A stretch of 50,648 bases of DNA from Gemmatimonadota bacterium (GTDB taxonomy: Bacteria > Gemmatimonadota > Gemmatimonadetes > Longimicrobiales > Gaopeijiaceae). Location of the stretch: assembly GCA_029863525.1 (NCBI GenBank), contig JAOTVL010000007.1:1-50648 (forward strand), read 5' to 3'. The translations under genes and the position numbers were made by a program. Below are positions 35,101-42,723 of this stretch, piece after piece (positions within the stretch are counted from its first letter, which is position 1; every line of letters starts with the position of its first letter). The notes under the pieces are model-generated. The model saw nothing but the letters and a program-made list of their open reading frames with translations. It was not told where the DNA came from and did no database searches.

Positions 35101-35720
35101 GAGTCGTTGGTGACGACGACCGGCAGATCGAGCTCGGTGCCGAGCGTGAAGATCTGCTCGTTCAGCTTCGCTTGGCCGGGCGTGTCGTGCGCTTGGACCT
35201 CGAGGTAATAGCGTCCGTCGAAGAGGTTGGCGTACCACTCCGCTGCTTCCTTCGCTCCGCCCCAATTGTCGGCCAGCAGGTGACGGGCCACCTCGCCGGC
35301 CATGCACGCCGACGAGACGATGATCCCCTCGTGGTACTTGGCGAGGACCTCGCGGTCCAAACGGGGCTTGTGGTAGAAGCCCTCGGTGAACCCGATCGAG
35401 CTCAGCTTCACCAAGTTCTTGTAGCCCTGCATGTCTCGGGCGAGCAGAACCAGGTGGTAGTAGGCCCGCTCACCCTGGCCGGAGCGCGAACGATCGTGCC
35501 GGGCGCCGGGCGCTACGTACGCCTCCATCCCGATGATCGGCTTGAGGCCCGCCTTCTTGGCCTGTTTGTGGAAGGTCCAGGCGCCGAACATGCACCCGTG
35601 ATCGGTGAGCGCGAGACCGGGCATCTCGTGCTCTTTGGCCTTTCGGACGAGGTCACTGATCCGATTCGCGCCGTCGAGGAGCGAGTATTCGGAGTGGGTG
35701 TGAAGGTGGACGAAGCTCAA
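32136..35720 (-). CDS. dnaE: DNA polymerase III alpha subunit
   Basis: A protein of about 1194 residues from the TTG at 35720, where the sequence becomes the standard SFVHLHTHSEYSLLDGANR. The frame stays open upstream to an ATG at 35852, but those 44 codons do not resemble DnaE. The PHP domain (ALTDHGCMFGAW), the catalytic aspartates (MPDIDIDFCYERR), the tandem helix-hairpin-helix region and a C-terminal OB fold (CVVTSVARQISRRDNSEWGK) are all present. It is the replicative polymerase core. It converges with the ADOP permease gene 19 bases away. Confidence 0.96.
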   Translation of the reverse strand: MSFVHLHTHSEYSLLDGANRISDLVRKAKEHEMPGLALTDHGCMFGAWTFHKQAKKAGLKPIIGMEAYVAPGARHDRSRSGQGERAYYHLVLLARDMQGYKNLVKLSSIGFTEGFYHKPRLDREVLAKYHEGIIVSSACMAGEVARHLLADNWGGAKEAAEWYANLFDGRYYLEVQAHDTPGQAKLNEQIFTLGTELDLPVVVTNDSHFLQPEDHEAHDILLCIGLGKDRDDPNRMKYDEGLYFKSAQEMASRFPERPDVVENTLAIADSVDLVFEKKYFLPEFPLPAEHSDENDYLEFLALEGAKERYGDPLPPEVRERFDYEIGVIKGTGYAGYFLITQDFIRWARDNDIPVGPGRGSAAGSLVAYSLGITNLDPLEFDLLFERFLNPERISMPDIDIDFCYERRGEVIEYTRQKYGKDAVGQIITFGTMKSRAVIRDVGRALGFEPSETDKIAKLIPNQPGQAFTVQEAVDGLKEVKELYEQDERHRQLFDYSITLEGLSRHASVHAAGVVIAPGPIDDYVPVSVQTGKNGNGDDAMVVTQYDMNALEDAGMLKMDFLGLKTLTVIHDAVAMVRERYGSLSNPDTEEAYASIDDVPLDDPAVFKMMARGGTAGIFQFESNLANDKLRAMRCDRFMDLVATNALIRPGPLDSGMTDVYIERKVGRQAVSYPHPDLEGVLAPTYGVIVYQEQVMRIASELAGFTLGEADVLRKAVGKKDAKLIRKELGRFVSRALDRGVDQKVAEDLAEQIETFGRYGFNLSHSAAYSLISYHTAWLKVHYPAEFMAALLSSVLDNTDSVVKYIGACRDLPRYVPKLDDSLEVLPPDVNESGWKFTVTAKGKIRFGLGAVKGVGHGAVQSVLAARESGRFTSLFDFLERIDIRALNKRACEALIAAGALDAFGHRSQLLAGLDTAYGEVQARQAEIESGQASLFGDASLLPRTAPSLPNVREWSEPDRLAREKAALGFFISGHPLDRYREVVRAFEPVSSLTLADRPGQSVDLPCVVTSVARQISRRDNSEWGKITVEDFNGTATVLAFRETWQTYKEVLQQDAVVLVTGKVSGRERDEEDPPLFLDAARLLEEVTGSGELAIQIELELDSNVPVTAFEQAKKVLAGHPGASPVWVQVGQDNGEPAPKLQSRSLKATPDAETMDELQKLFGRGNVRIVRAVIPEVDTSAADRRAFWRDKAGQA

Positions 35721-35940
35721 GGAAGTGTGTGCTGCGGGATGGGGGCGAAGACGAGTCTGGAACGTAACCCTGGCAGGGGTCGGCGCCAGGTAGCCACGAC
35801 CTCCTTCCCGGAGGCTGGCCCGCCTCGCGTGATCTTGTTGCCAAGCCGACATTCGGCATCGTCGTGGGCTTCGGTGATCCTTGGTTCACCCGGCGTGTAT
35901 CGTTACCCGTGCCGTATCCTTCATACCCCGGGAGATCGGT

Positions 35941-37362
35941 GTGCGACCGAAGCGATGCACCCGTCCGCTGCGAGGCCGCTGCCCGGCCTGCGCGCTGCGC
36001 TCCTACGCGCGGTGGGCGGCCTGCGGCCTCACCCTGATGGCTGCGGCCGAGATCGGCTCCGCTCAGGAGCCGCTGCCGCTTCTGTCGGTCGACCTCGACC
36101 TCGCCGATTATGGCCTCCAAAGCGCCGAGGAGCTCCGCCGCGGTCGCGTCTCGGTCGCCTACGCGCCCGAGGGTACTCGCCTGGCGGTCTACTACCTCCG
36201 GGATACCCCGATTCCGCCGCGTCCGACGCCTCCTGATCCACCGCCGACGCCGGATCCGGATCCGAGGCCCGAGATCGAGGCTCGGGAGACCGCTCTGTGG
36301 GTGTGGTCCACGGCCGAGATCCTGAGAGACGCCGAGGAGCGGTCCACGTTTCTGGATTTCGTGGAATCGCAAGGAATCACGCGGGTCTTCCTCTACCTCG
36401 CGGCGAAGGAGGGTGAGCGCGCGTCGGCCGGGTACATCCCTTTCTCGAGCGACGAGATGGGTCCGTTCCTGGCGGAGCTTCGCGCCCGAGGGGCGCTGGC
36501 GTATGCGCTCGACGGAGATCGTGACTACGTCCTCGAGGAGAACCACGCCGGCGTCTTTCGCACGATTCGCAGGCTGGTCGAGCACAACCGGTCCGTTTCG
36601 CCCGATCAGCGCTTTCACGGCGTCCGGTACGACATCGAGCCGTATCTCGCGTCCGGATTCCAGGGTCTCGCCCGGCAGAAGCTGCTGGACGGCTACGTAA
36701 CGTTGCTGGCTGGCGTGGCCGAGATCGCGGCAGAAGGGGATCTGCGGGTCGCGGTCGACATCCCCTTGTGGTTCGACGCGCCCGACGAAGAGACGGGCGA
36801 GCCGATGCTCGCGACGCTCGAGGGACGGCGAGCACCGCTGATCGAGCACATCATGGCGCTCGTCGACGACATCGCGATCATGGACTATCGCACCGACGCC
36901 TTCGGTTCCAACGGCGCGTTGGCTCACGCGTACGACGAGCTTCGCCTCGGCGAGCAAATGGACGTGGACGTGTTCATCGGCGTCGAGACGGTTCGCCTCG
37001 TCGACGAAGATCTGCACACCTTCTTCGGTCCCGTGCGTGAGGGGTTACCGACGCACGCGGAGGCCCGCTGGATCGTTTTGGAGGCGTCGGATTCGGGCGC
37101 CGTGAGGCTCTGGCTCGTGGATGGCGAGGCGGCGCTTTCCGAGCTCCGAGAGAAGACCGCGGACGCGGACCTCCTTCGTCACTGGCCAGCCGGCCGGCCA
37201 ACCCGGGTCTCCGCCGACTCCCAGTCTTTCTACAACCACGGCGTCACCAAGATGAGGGACGTGACGGCCGAGATCGTGCGACGGGTGGTGGCCAGCCCCG
37301 CGTTCGCCGGGCTGGCCTTCCACGACTACCGCGGGCTGAAACGACTCCTGGACCGGCGGTAG
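35941..37362 (+). CDS. Secreted TIM-barrel-like protein, possible glycoside hydrolase-related
   Basis: A protein of 473 residues from the GTG at 35941 (GGGAG upstream), with an Arg-rich, hydrophobic N-terminus that looks like a signal peptide ending EIGSAQ. A short beta domain (about 43-88) is joined by a Pro-rich linker (90-110) to a barrel-like domain with LWVWSTAEILRDA, GITRVFLYLAAKEGERA, FHGVRYDIEPYL and DDIAIMDYRT. The strand-end D-x-E in RYDIEPY recalls glycosidase catalytic positions. No family was recognised with confidence. Confidence 0.7.
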   Translation: MRPKRCTRPLRGRCPACALRSYARWAACGLTLMAAAEIGSAQEPLPLLSVDLDLADYGLQSAEELRRGRVSVAYAPEGTRLAVYYLRDTPIPPRPTPPDPPPTPDPDPRPEIEARETALWVWSTAEILRDAEERSTFLDFVESQGITRVFLYLAAKEGERASAGYIPFSSDEMGPFLAELRARGALAYALDGDRDYVLEENHAGVFRTIRRLVEHNRSVSPDQRFHGVRYDIEPYLASGFQGLARQKLLDGYVTLLAGVAEIAAEGDLRVAVDIPLWFDAPDEETGEPMLATLEGRRAPLIEHIMALVDDIAIMDYRTDAFGSNGALAHAYDELRLGEQMDVDVFIGVETVRLVDEDLHTFFGPVREGLPTHAEARWIVLEASDSGAVRLWLVDGEAALSELREKTADADLLRHWPAGRPTRVSADSQSFYNHGVTKMRDVTAEIVRRVVASPAFAGLAFHDYRGLKRLLDRR

Positions 37363-37371
37363 CTTCCCATT

Positions 37372-40089
37372 TCAGTCCCCGCGCATGGCCTGAACGGGGT
37401 CCGTGCGCGTCGCGGATCGTGCGGGAAGGACGCACGCGAGCAGCCCGGTGGCCGCCAAGGTCAGCACGATGCTCCCATAGACCACCGGGTCGTCCGTTTC
37501 GACGCCGTAAAGCATGACCCGCATGGACCGGCTCATGACCGCGCCGAGCCCCACGCCGATGAGGATCCCCAACGCGAGCTGGCCGGCACCATTCCCTACC
37601 ACCATGCGGACCAGCGCGTTGGGCTTCGCGCCCAGCGCCAACCGCACCGCCAGCTCCCGCCGCCGCTGACTCACGCCGAACGCCATGACGCCGTAGAGGC
37701 CGACGGCGGCCAGGAAGAGTGCGGCCGCGCCGAAGATGGTGAAGAGCGAGCCGAAGAGGCTGAACGCCCAGGTCGCATCGTCGATCGCTCGCTCGAGCGA
37801 GAGCAGATCGTACACGGGCAGGTTCGAGTCCAGTTCCGCGACCAGGGTGCGCACGGACGGCGCGAGCGATTCGGGATCGTCTCGGGTCTTTACCGCGAAG
37901 GAGGCGAACGACAGGTCGATGGCCCCGAACGGGAAGAAGGCACGCTCGGGGCGTTCGAGGTCGTCGCCGATTCCGCCCACGTTGCCCCCCACGTGCATGT
38001 CGGGGACCACGCCGACCACCCGATGCCATGGGCGCTCGGACCTCGGGAGGCCGAGTTGGAGACGCTCGCCGAGGACCGGTGTGCCGGACAAGTAGGTTTG
38101 GGCGAAGCTCTCGTTCACGATCGCGACGGGATCGCCTCCGCCGCGCGCTTCGAGCGGGTCGAACACACGCCCCTGGCTCGGCTCGACGCCCAGGGTCCGG
38201 AAGAAATCCGAGGTGACGAAGGACGTGAGAATGACGGGGTGGTCGGCGTCGGTCGGATACGATACGCCCTCCACGCTCATGTAGTACCACCCCCCGCCGA
38301 GACCCGGTAGGCTCGACGTCAGCGCGGCCGATTCGATGCCCGGCTGCGCCGTGAGACGCTCTTCGAGTTGGAGGAAGAACTGCTCCCGGGCACTCGGGTC
38401 GGGATAGTCGTTTTCGAAGAGACCGAGTCGCCCCGTCAGGACCCGCTCGGTCTCGAAGCCCAGGTCGACGTTGTTCAGGTTGACCACGCTCCGGATCATG
38501 AAGCCGGCCGCGATGAGCAGTGCGCACGACACGGCGATCTCGGAGACGACGAGCGCGTGGCTGAGGCGACCCAGACGGAGACTCGACGCGCCCCGGGACT
38601 CGTCCTTGAGGTGCTCCCCGATCTTCAGGCTCGATGCCCGAAGCGCGGGTAGCATACCCGCGGCGACCGCGGCCAGCGCGGTGACCGCGAGGCTGAACAC
38701 GATCACGGGGACGTCCATGCGGAAGTCGATCCAGTACGGCTTGTAGATGTCGGCGACGACGCGCCGGTACGCATCGACCCCCAGCCACGCCATGAAGACC
38801 CCCACGGCTCCACCCAGGGTGGCGACCACCAGCGACTCGATGAGCAGTTGCCGGATGACGCGCCAACGTCCGGCGCCGAGCGCCGTACGCACGGCGATCT
38901 CCTTCGAGCGTATCGAGGCGCGCGCCATGAGGAGGTTCGCCACGTTCGTGCAGGCGATGAGGAGCACGCCGAACGTGGCTGCGAGCATGACCCAGATGAC
39001 CGCCTGGATCTCCTGTGGCATGAAGCGGTCGGTGTAGGGGTACGCGATCATGCCGATGCCCCCGTTCGACTCCGGATACGTCTGCTCCAGCCGGGCGGCG
39101 ACCGTGGAGAGCTCGGCCTGGGCGGCGGACAGTGAAACGCCTTCCCTCAGCCGCCCCACGACGTCGAAGTCCGATCCCTGGCCTCGCTCGAGCGCATTCG
39201 CGTCGACCCGGTGGGGGAGCCAGACATCTTCGAGGAAGGGGAATCGGAACCCCTCCGGCATGATTCCCACGATCTCGGTCGAGACCCCATTCACACGGAT
39301 CATCCGCCCGACGACGCCGGGTTCTCCGGCGAAGCGGTTCTGCCAGACGTGGTGGCCGATGACGATGACCGGATCCGCGTCCGGGCCCTCCTCCTCGGAA
39401 CGGATCAGCCGTCCCTCGATCGGCTGAATGCCCACCAGATCCAAGAGATTCCCGCTCACGTACGCGCCCGCGAACCGCTCGGGTGGTCCGGCTTCGCCGG
39501 CGACGTTCACGGTGCCCTGGTAGAACGCGCCGACGTCCTCGAACGACGTCTGCTGCGCGCGCAGATCCTCGAAGTCGTGGACCGACATCTCCATGTCCGA
39601 GATGCCCATCTCGAGGCGGTTCTCGCCGACGTAGACCAGGCGTTCGTGACCGGGGACCGGTACGCCGCGAAGAATCGCGCCGTAGACCGAGCTGAAGGTG
39701 TGCGTGGTCAGCGCGACCCCCAGTGCGATCGTGATCACCGCGACCGCGGACAACAGCGGAGTCTTGGCGAGCATGCGTAGGCCGAACCGCACGTCGGTCA
39801 TCAACGTCGACATCAGCTCCATCACGGCCCCTCCCATCGAGTCGGTATTCGATATGCCCGCCTTCGTCTTCAGCAAGGCGTAACGGGCGCTCAGCGCGAG
39901 CGCGTTCTTCCAGAACCAGGCATCCGGGGCGGGCGCGCCCCGGTCGACCAGCTCGTCGTATTCCTCGTACAGGTCGCCGAGAATGCTCAGTCCGACCGTG
40001 CCCTCGGGCAGCCACGCGCGCAGGAGGTCGTCGGCTCGCTCCGGAGGCTGTCGCGCGGAGCCGTGTCCCTCGGGGCGGCGTGTGGTCAC
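37372..40089 (-). CDS. ADOP-family (MacB/FtsX-type) permease
   Basis: A protein of 905 residues from the GTG at 40089, overlapping the PadR stop (GTGA). An N-terminal ADOP domain (LRAWLPEGTVGLSILGDLYE, with NALALSARYALLK) is followed by FGLRMLAKTPLLSAVAVITI, a MacB-type periplasmic domain, a middle helix cluster (IWVMLAATFGVLLIACTNVA), a second periplasmic domain and a terminal cluster ending ARSATRTDPVQAMRGD. It belongs to the same family as the permease at 29465, but the two are clearly diverged and not a recent duplication. Confidence 0.9.
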   Translation of the reverse strand: MTTRRPEGHGSARQPPERADDLLRAWLPEGTVGLSILGDLYEEYDELVDRGAPAPDAWFWKNALALSARYALLKTKAGISNTDSMGGAVMELMSTLMTDVRFGLRMLAKTPLLSAVAVITIALGVALTTHTFSSVYGAILRGVPVPGHERLVYVGENRLEMGISDMEMSVHDFEDLRAQQTSFEDVGAFYQGTVNVAGEAGPPERFAGAYVSGNLLDLVGIQPIEGRLIRSEEEGPDADPVIVIGHHVWQNRFAGEPGVVGRMIRVNGVSTEIVGIMPEGFRFPFLEDVWLPHRVDANALERGQGSDFDVVGRLREGVSLSAAQAELSTVAARLEQTYPESNGGIGMIAYPYTDRFMPQEIQAVIWVMLAATFGVLLIACTNVANLLMARASIRSKEIAVRTALGAGRWRVIRQLLIESLVVATLGGAVGVFMAWLGVDAYRRVVADIYKPYWIDFRMDVPVIVFSLAVTALAAVAAGMLPALRASSLKIGEHLKDESRGASSLRLGRLSHALVVSEIAVSCALLIAAGFMIRSVVNLNNVDLGFETERVLTGRLGLFENDYPDPSAREQFFLQLEERLTAQPGIESAALTSSLPGLGGGWYYMSVEGVSYPTDADHPVILTSFVTSDFFRTLGVEPSQGRVFDPLEARGGGDPVAIVNESFAQTYLSGTPVLGERLQLGLPRSERPWHRVVGVVPDMHVGGNVGGIGDDLERPERAFFPFGAIDLSFASFAVKTRDDPESLAPSVRTLVAELDSNLPVYDLLSLERAIDDATWAFSLFGSLFTIFGAAALFLAAVGLYGVMAFGVSQRRRELAVRLALGAKPNALVRMVVGNGAGQLALGILIGVGLGAVMSRSMRVMLYGVETDDPVVYGSIVLTLAATGLLACVLPARSATRTDPVQAMRGD

Positions 40090-40418
40090 GCCGTGTCCAG
40101 GACCTCGTCCAGCCCGCGCCAGAGATTGACGAGCGCGGCTCGCGACTTGCGGAGCTCGTCCAGACCTTGCGGGGTGACGCGGAAGTGACGCTGCGGCAGT
40201 CCGCGGCGCCCTTCGTCGGGCACGCGCGCCTTCCAGGTGAGGAAATTCTTCTTCTCGAGCCGATCGAGCGTCGTGTAGAAGGCACCCTTCGTGACCGTGC
40301 GGCCAGCACTGGTCTCCAACTCTCGCCGGACCTGCAGGGCGTTCGCGTCTTCACCGCCCTGAAGGATGGCGAGAAGGACCATTTGCTCGAACTCACCCAG
40401 ATAACCGTTTCGCGACAC
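40086..40418 (-). CDS. PadR-family transcriptional regulator
   Basis: A protein of 110 residues. The GTG at 40418 has GGAGG 4 bases upstream and gives the family start GYLGEFEQMVLLAILQGGED; the in-frame upstream ATG at 40481 would extend the protein over its own operator. The winged helix (LQVRRELETSAGRTVTKGAF, then YTTLDRLEKKNFLTW) and the C-terminal dimer helix (RVTPQGLDELRKSRAALVNL) are clear. It is coupled to the ADOP permease gene and has its own promoter and paired operator. Confidence 0.92.
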   Translation of the reverse strand: MSRNGYLGEFEQMVLLAILQGGEDANALQVRRELETSAGRTVTKGAFYTTLDRLEKKNFLTWKARVPDEGRRGLPQRHFRVTPQGLDELRKSRAALVNLWRGLDEVLDTA

Positions 40419-40430
40419 GTCGCCTCCAGA

Positions 40431-40477
40431 GTCTACGATGTCGACCTCATGGTACACTTTGTAGACTGCCCCGGCAA
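40431..40477 (-). promoter_or_regulatory. Promoter and paired operators of the second PadR module
   Basis: On the minus strand TTGCCG (40477-40472) and TACCAT (40454-40449) are separated by 17 bases. A 15-bp operator-like site (GTACACTTTGTAGAC, 40452-40466 on the plus strand) fills the spacer, and a weaker copy (GTCTACGATGTCGAC, 40431-40445) covers the start region. Centres are 21 bp apart. Binding would block RNA polymerase. Confidence 0.72.
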
Positions 40478-40502
40478 TCATCCGCTGACCGCCGCGCCGT
40501 CG

Positions 40503-41600
40503 TCAGGCCTGAAAGCGGCGGACGAAGCGACGGTCGATGACGTCCTTCAACCGACGCACCCACCTGCCCTCGGCGACGTGCCCCCATTTCGTGCCGATGG
40601 CCGTGCCGTCTCCGAGGTTCAGGAGCGTGAGGAAGTCGTCTTGGGGCTCGTACTCGACGAGGCGGGATCCCGCCGACGCGGTGAGATTGTGGAAGAGCAC
40701 CGGAGCCTGCCGGACGGCGTGGACGCCCGCCTTGGGAACGTGCTCGCCCTCGATGGAGGCGCAGTCCCCGGCCGCGAAGATCCTCTCTCGCCCCCGCACC
40801 CGAAGCGTCGGGTCGACGGCGAGAAAGCCGTTCCTGTCCACGGGCAGCCCGGTCCGCGCCAAGAGCGGCTGCGGGGCGCTCCCCGTGGCCCACACCGTCA
40901 GCGCACTCGGAAATGCCTCGCCGGACTCGAGGTGGACCGTGGTCGCGTCGGCGCCGAGGACGGGGCTCTGCAGTCGCACCTCGACTCCGCGTTTCTCGAG
41001 CGCGTGTTGGACGCGTGACGCCACGGACGGCTGGTACCCTGCGAGTAGGCGCGCTCCCCCCTCGACGAGGGTGACGTTCGAACCGCCCCCGACCCTGTCG
41101 CGCGTTCGGAGTCGGGCCGCTAGACATGCCGCGAGCTCGATCCCGGCGGCGCCTCCGCCGACCACGACGACGGGTGAGCCGTCGCCGAGTCGGCCGATCC
41201 GATCGAGGAGCTCGTCGGGCGGTCGAGCCGGCACCACTGCCTCGCGCACTCCGGGATCGTCGATGCCGGCGAGCGTGGAGCCGACGTCGAGGCTCAGGAG
41301 GTCATAAGGGAGGCTGGTGCCATTCTCCAGAAATACCAGCGCTGCGTCGTCGTCGATCTCCGTCACGCGGCCGGCTTCCAGCCTGGCGCCGGCGCGCTCG
41401 GCCATCACGCGCGCGTCCAAGACGAGCTCGTCCCGCGTGTATTCGCCCGCCACGAGACCCGGAATCATCCCGGAGTACAGCCCGTCGGAGGAGGCCGTCA
41501 CGAGGGTCAGGCGAACAGCCGTGGGACCCTTCTCGGCCCACCGTTCGAGCACGAGCGCATGCGCGTGCCCGGACCCGACGAGTACCACACGCGGCTGCAC
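40503..41600 (-). CDS. FAD-dependent pyridine nucleotide-disulfide oxidoreductase (SelD-partner type)
   Basis: About 365 residues from the GTG at 41600; the frame stays open further upstream over the DUF4837 gene, which is a shadow. The FAD site (VVLVGSGHAHALVL), SSDGLYSGMIPGLVAGEYTR, the NAD site (VVVVGGGAAGIELAACLA) and FAAGDCASIEGEHVPKAGVH are typical of the TIGR03169 group, often found as the N-terminal half of a SelD fusion. No SelD domain is attached. It is probably an NAD(P)H dehydrogenase-like flavoprotein; the acceptor is unknown. It lies 50 bases after the DUF4837 gene. Confidence 0.85.
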   Translation of the reverse strand: MQPRVVLVGSGHAHALVLERWAEKGPTAVRLTLVTASSDGLYSGMIPGLVAGEYTRDELVLDARVMAERAGARLEAGRVTEIDDDAALVFLENGTSLPYDLLSLDVGSTLAGIDDPGVREAVVPARPPDELLDRIGRLGDGSPVVVVGGGAAGIELAACLAARLRTRDRVGGGSNVTLVEGGARLLAGYQPSVASRVQHALEKRGVEVRLQSPVLGADATTVHLESGEAFPSALTVWATGSAPQPLLARTGLPVDRNGFLAVDPTLRVRGRERIFAAGDCASIEGEHVPKAGVHAVRQAPVLFHNLTASAGSRLVEYEPQDDFLTLLNLGDGTAIGTKWGHVAEGRWVRRLKDVIDRRFVRRFQA

Positions 41601-41650
41601 GACGCCGGGTGCGTCCGGAATGCGCGTGCCGAGAGGCTGGAGCGGGTCTG

Positions 41651-42658
41651 TTACGTCTCGCAGCTGAACGTGTCGAGCAGCGTCTCGAGCTGGATCATGT
41701 ACTCGTACTTTTCCTTGCCCGGTGCGTAGAGCCACGCGTCGAAGATGTACGTGCGATCCTGCCCGTCGCAGGTCACGATCCGGGTGATCAGCGGACCCCC
41801 GGCGGGCCAGCGACGCTCCGGTGGATTTCGCCACTGCGCATTCAACTCGTACGCGGTGTGCCCCTTGAACTGGAAGGTGCGCTCGCTCGAATGATCGAGG
41901 ACGATCATCTGCGGCTCGGTGTAGTAGCCGTCCTCGAGCTGGTCGCGCCACGCCAGAACCTCGTCTCGCTCGAGCTGGCCGGGCGCCGGTGTCCGCCACG
42001 TGACCGCGATCTGCCGGATGAGCTCGGCGGGGTCCGGGTTGTCGTTGCGGAAGATGTAGACCGAGTCCTGGGCCTGCCACCGGTAGACGACGGGCAGATA
42101 CATGGTGAAGCCTGCCTGCATCGCGAGCGTGTCGGCCAGCGCCGAGTCCACGCCTGAGAAGTACATGCGGTTCCCGGCGTACGCGCGGAACTGCTGGTCG
42201 AGCATGTCGCCTACCTGCGTCAGATACGGCGCCAGGTCCTGCGTGCTCCAGCCTTCGTCGAGGAGGACGAGCGTGACCGTCTGGCCCCGTGACCAGACGT
42301 CGTACACCTGGTGGAGGCCGTTCTGCGTGATCGGCTCGCGCGCCTCGGCCAGCACCTCCTCGACCCAGGGGTCCGAGCGCGTGCCGACGACGAGCATTTG
42401 GCGGAATCGACGGAGTCGGTCCCAGAATTCGGCGAGCGGTTCCTGATACGTGACGGTGAACGCCTTCTCTTCCCGAACCGTGCTGATCCTGGGCTCGAGG
42501 TGCTGGTAGACCTCGTCCGAGGCGGCCTCCCACTGCTCCGCCGACATGACCGCGATGATGCTGTTGGCGTCGCCGTAGCCGAGCGGCTTCTCATCGCACG
42601 CCGCGAGCGGTAACAGGACGAAGGCCGAAAGAATCGCGAGTCGGAGTCTGTTGGTCAT
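41651..42658 (-). CDS. DUF4837-family lipoprotein
   Basis: A protein of 335 residues from the ATG at 42658 (GAGGTGG upstream); the longer in-frame start adds only Arg-rich residues. A lipobox (LAAC near residue 21) marks it as a lipoprotein. Segments LGYGDANSIIAVMSAEQWEA, VYDVWSRGQTVTLVLL, FTMYLPVVYRWQAQDSVYIF and SRNDNP-like features match DUF4837, an uncharacterised family known mainly from Bacteroidota and related phyla. It is envelope-located and of unknown function. It probably belongs to the same transcript as the flavoprotein gene. Confidence 0.82.
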   Translation of the reverse strand: MTNRLRLAILSAFVLLPLAACDEKPLGYGDANSIIAVMSAEQWEAASDEVYQHLEPRISTVREEKAFTVTYQEPLAEFWDRLRRFRQMLVVGTRSDPWVEEVLAEAREPITQNGLHQVYDVWSRGQTVTLVLLDEGWSTQDLAPYLTQVGDMLDQQFRAYAGNRMYFSGVDSALADTLAMQAGFTMYLPVVYRWQAQDSVYIFRNDNPDPAELIRQIAVTWRTPAPGQLERDEVLAWRDQLEDGYYTEPQMIVLDHSSERTFQFKGHTAYELNAQWRNPPERRWPAGGPLITRIVTCDGQDRTYIFDAWLYAPGKEKYEYMIQLETLLDTFSCET

Positions 42659-42723
42659 GGTGCCACCTCGGTGGGGAACGCGTCCGTCCAACTTATACGC
42701 CCATCGGCGTCGCTTGTGTCGAG

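Noticed and set aside
35721-35852. 44-codon N-terminal extension of DnaE
   Set aside because: DnaE proteins start at the SFVHLHTHSEYS segment; the extension is Arg/Pro-rich and lies in the divergent promoter region.
37244-40396. Open frame of 1050 codons on the minus strand across the ADOP permease
   Set aside because: It lies in a different frame of the same strand as the permease and shows only Arg/Gly-rich composition with no membrane helices.
41601-42533. Upstream extension of the flavoprotein frame to 676 residues
   Set aside because: The extension overlaps the DUF4837 lipoprotein gene, and the FAD-binding fold begins only at VVLVGSGHAHA near 41588.
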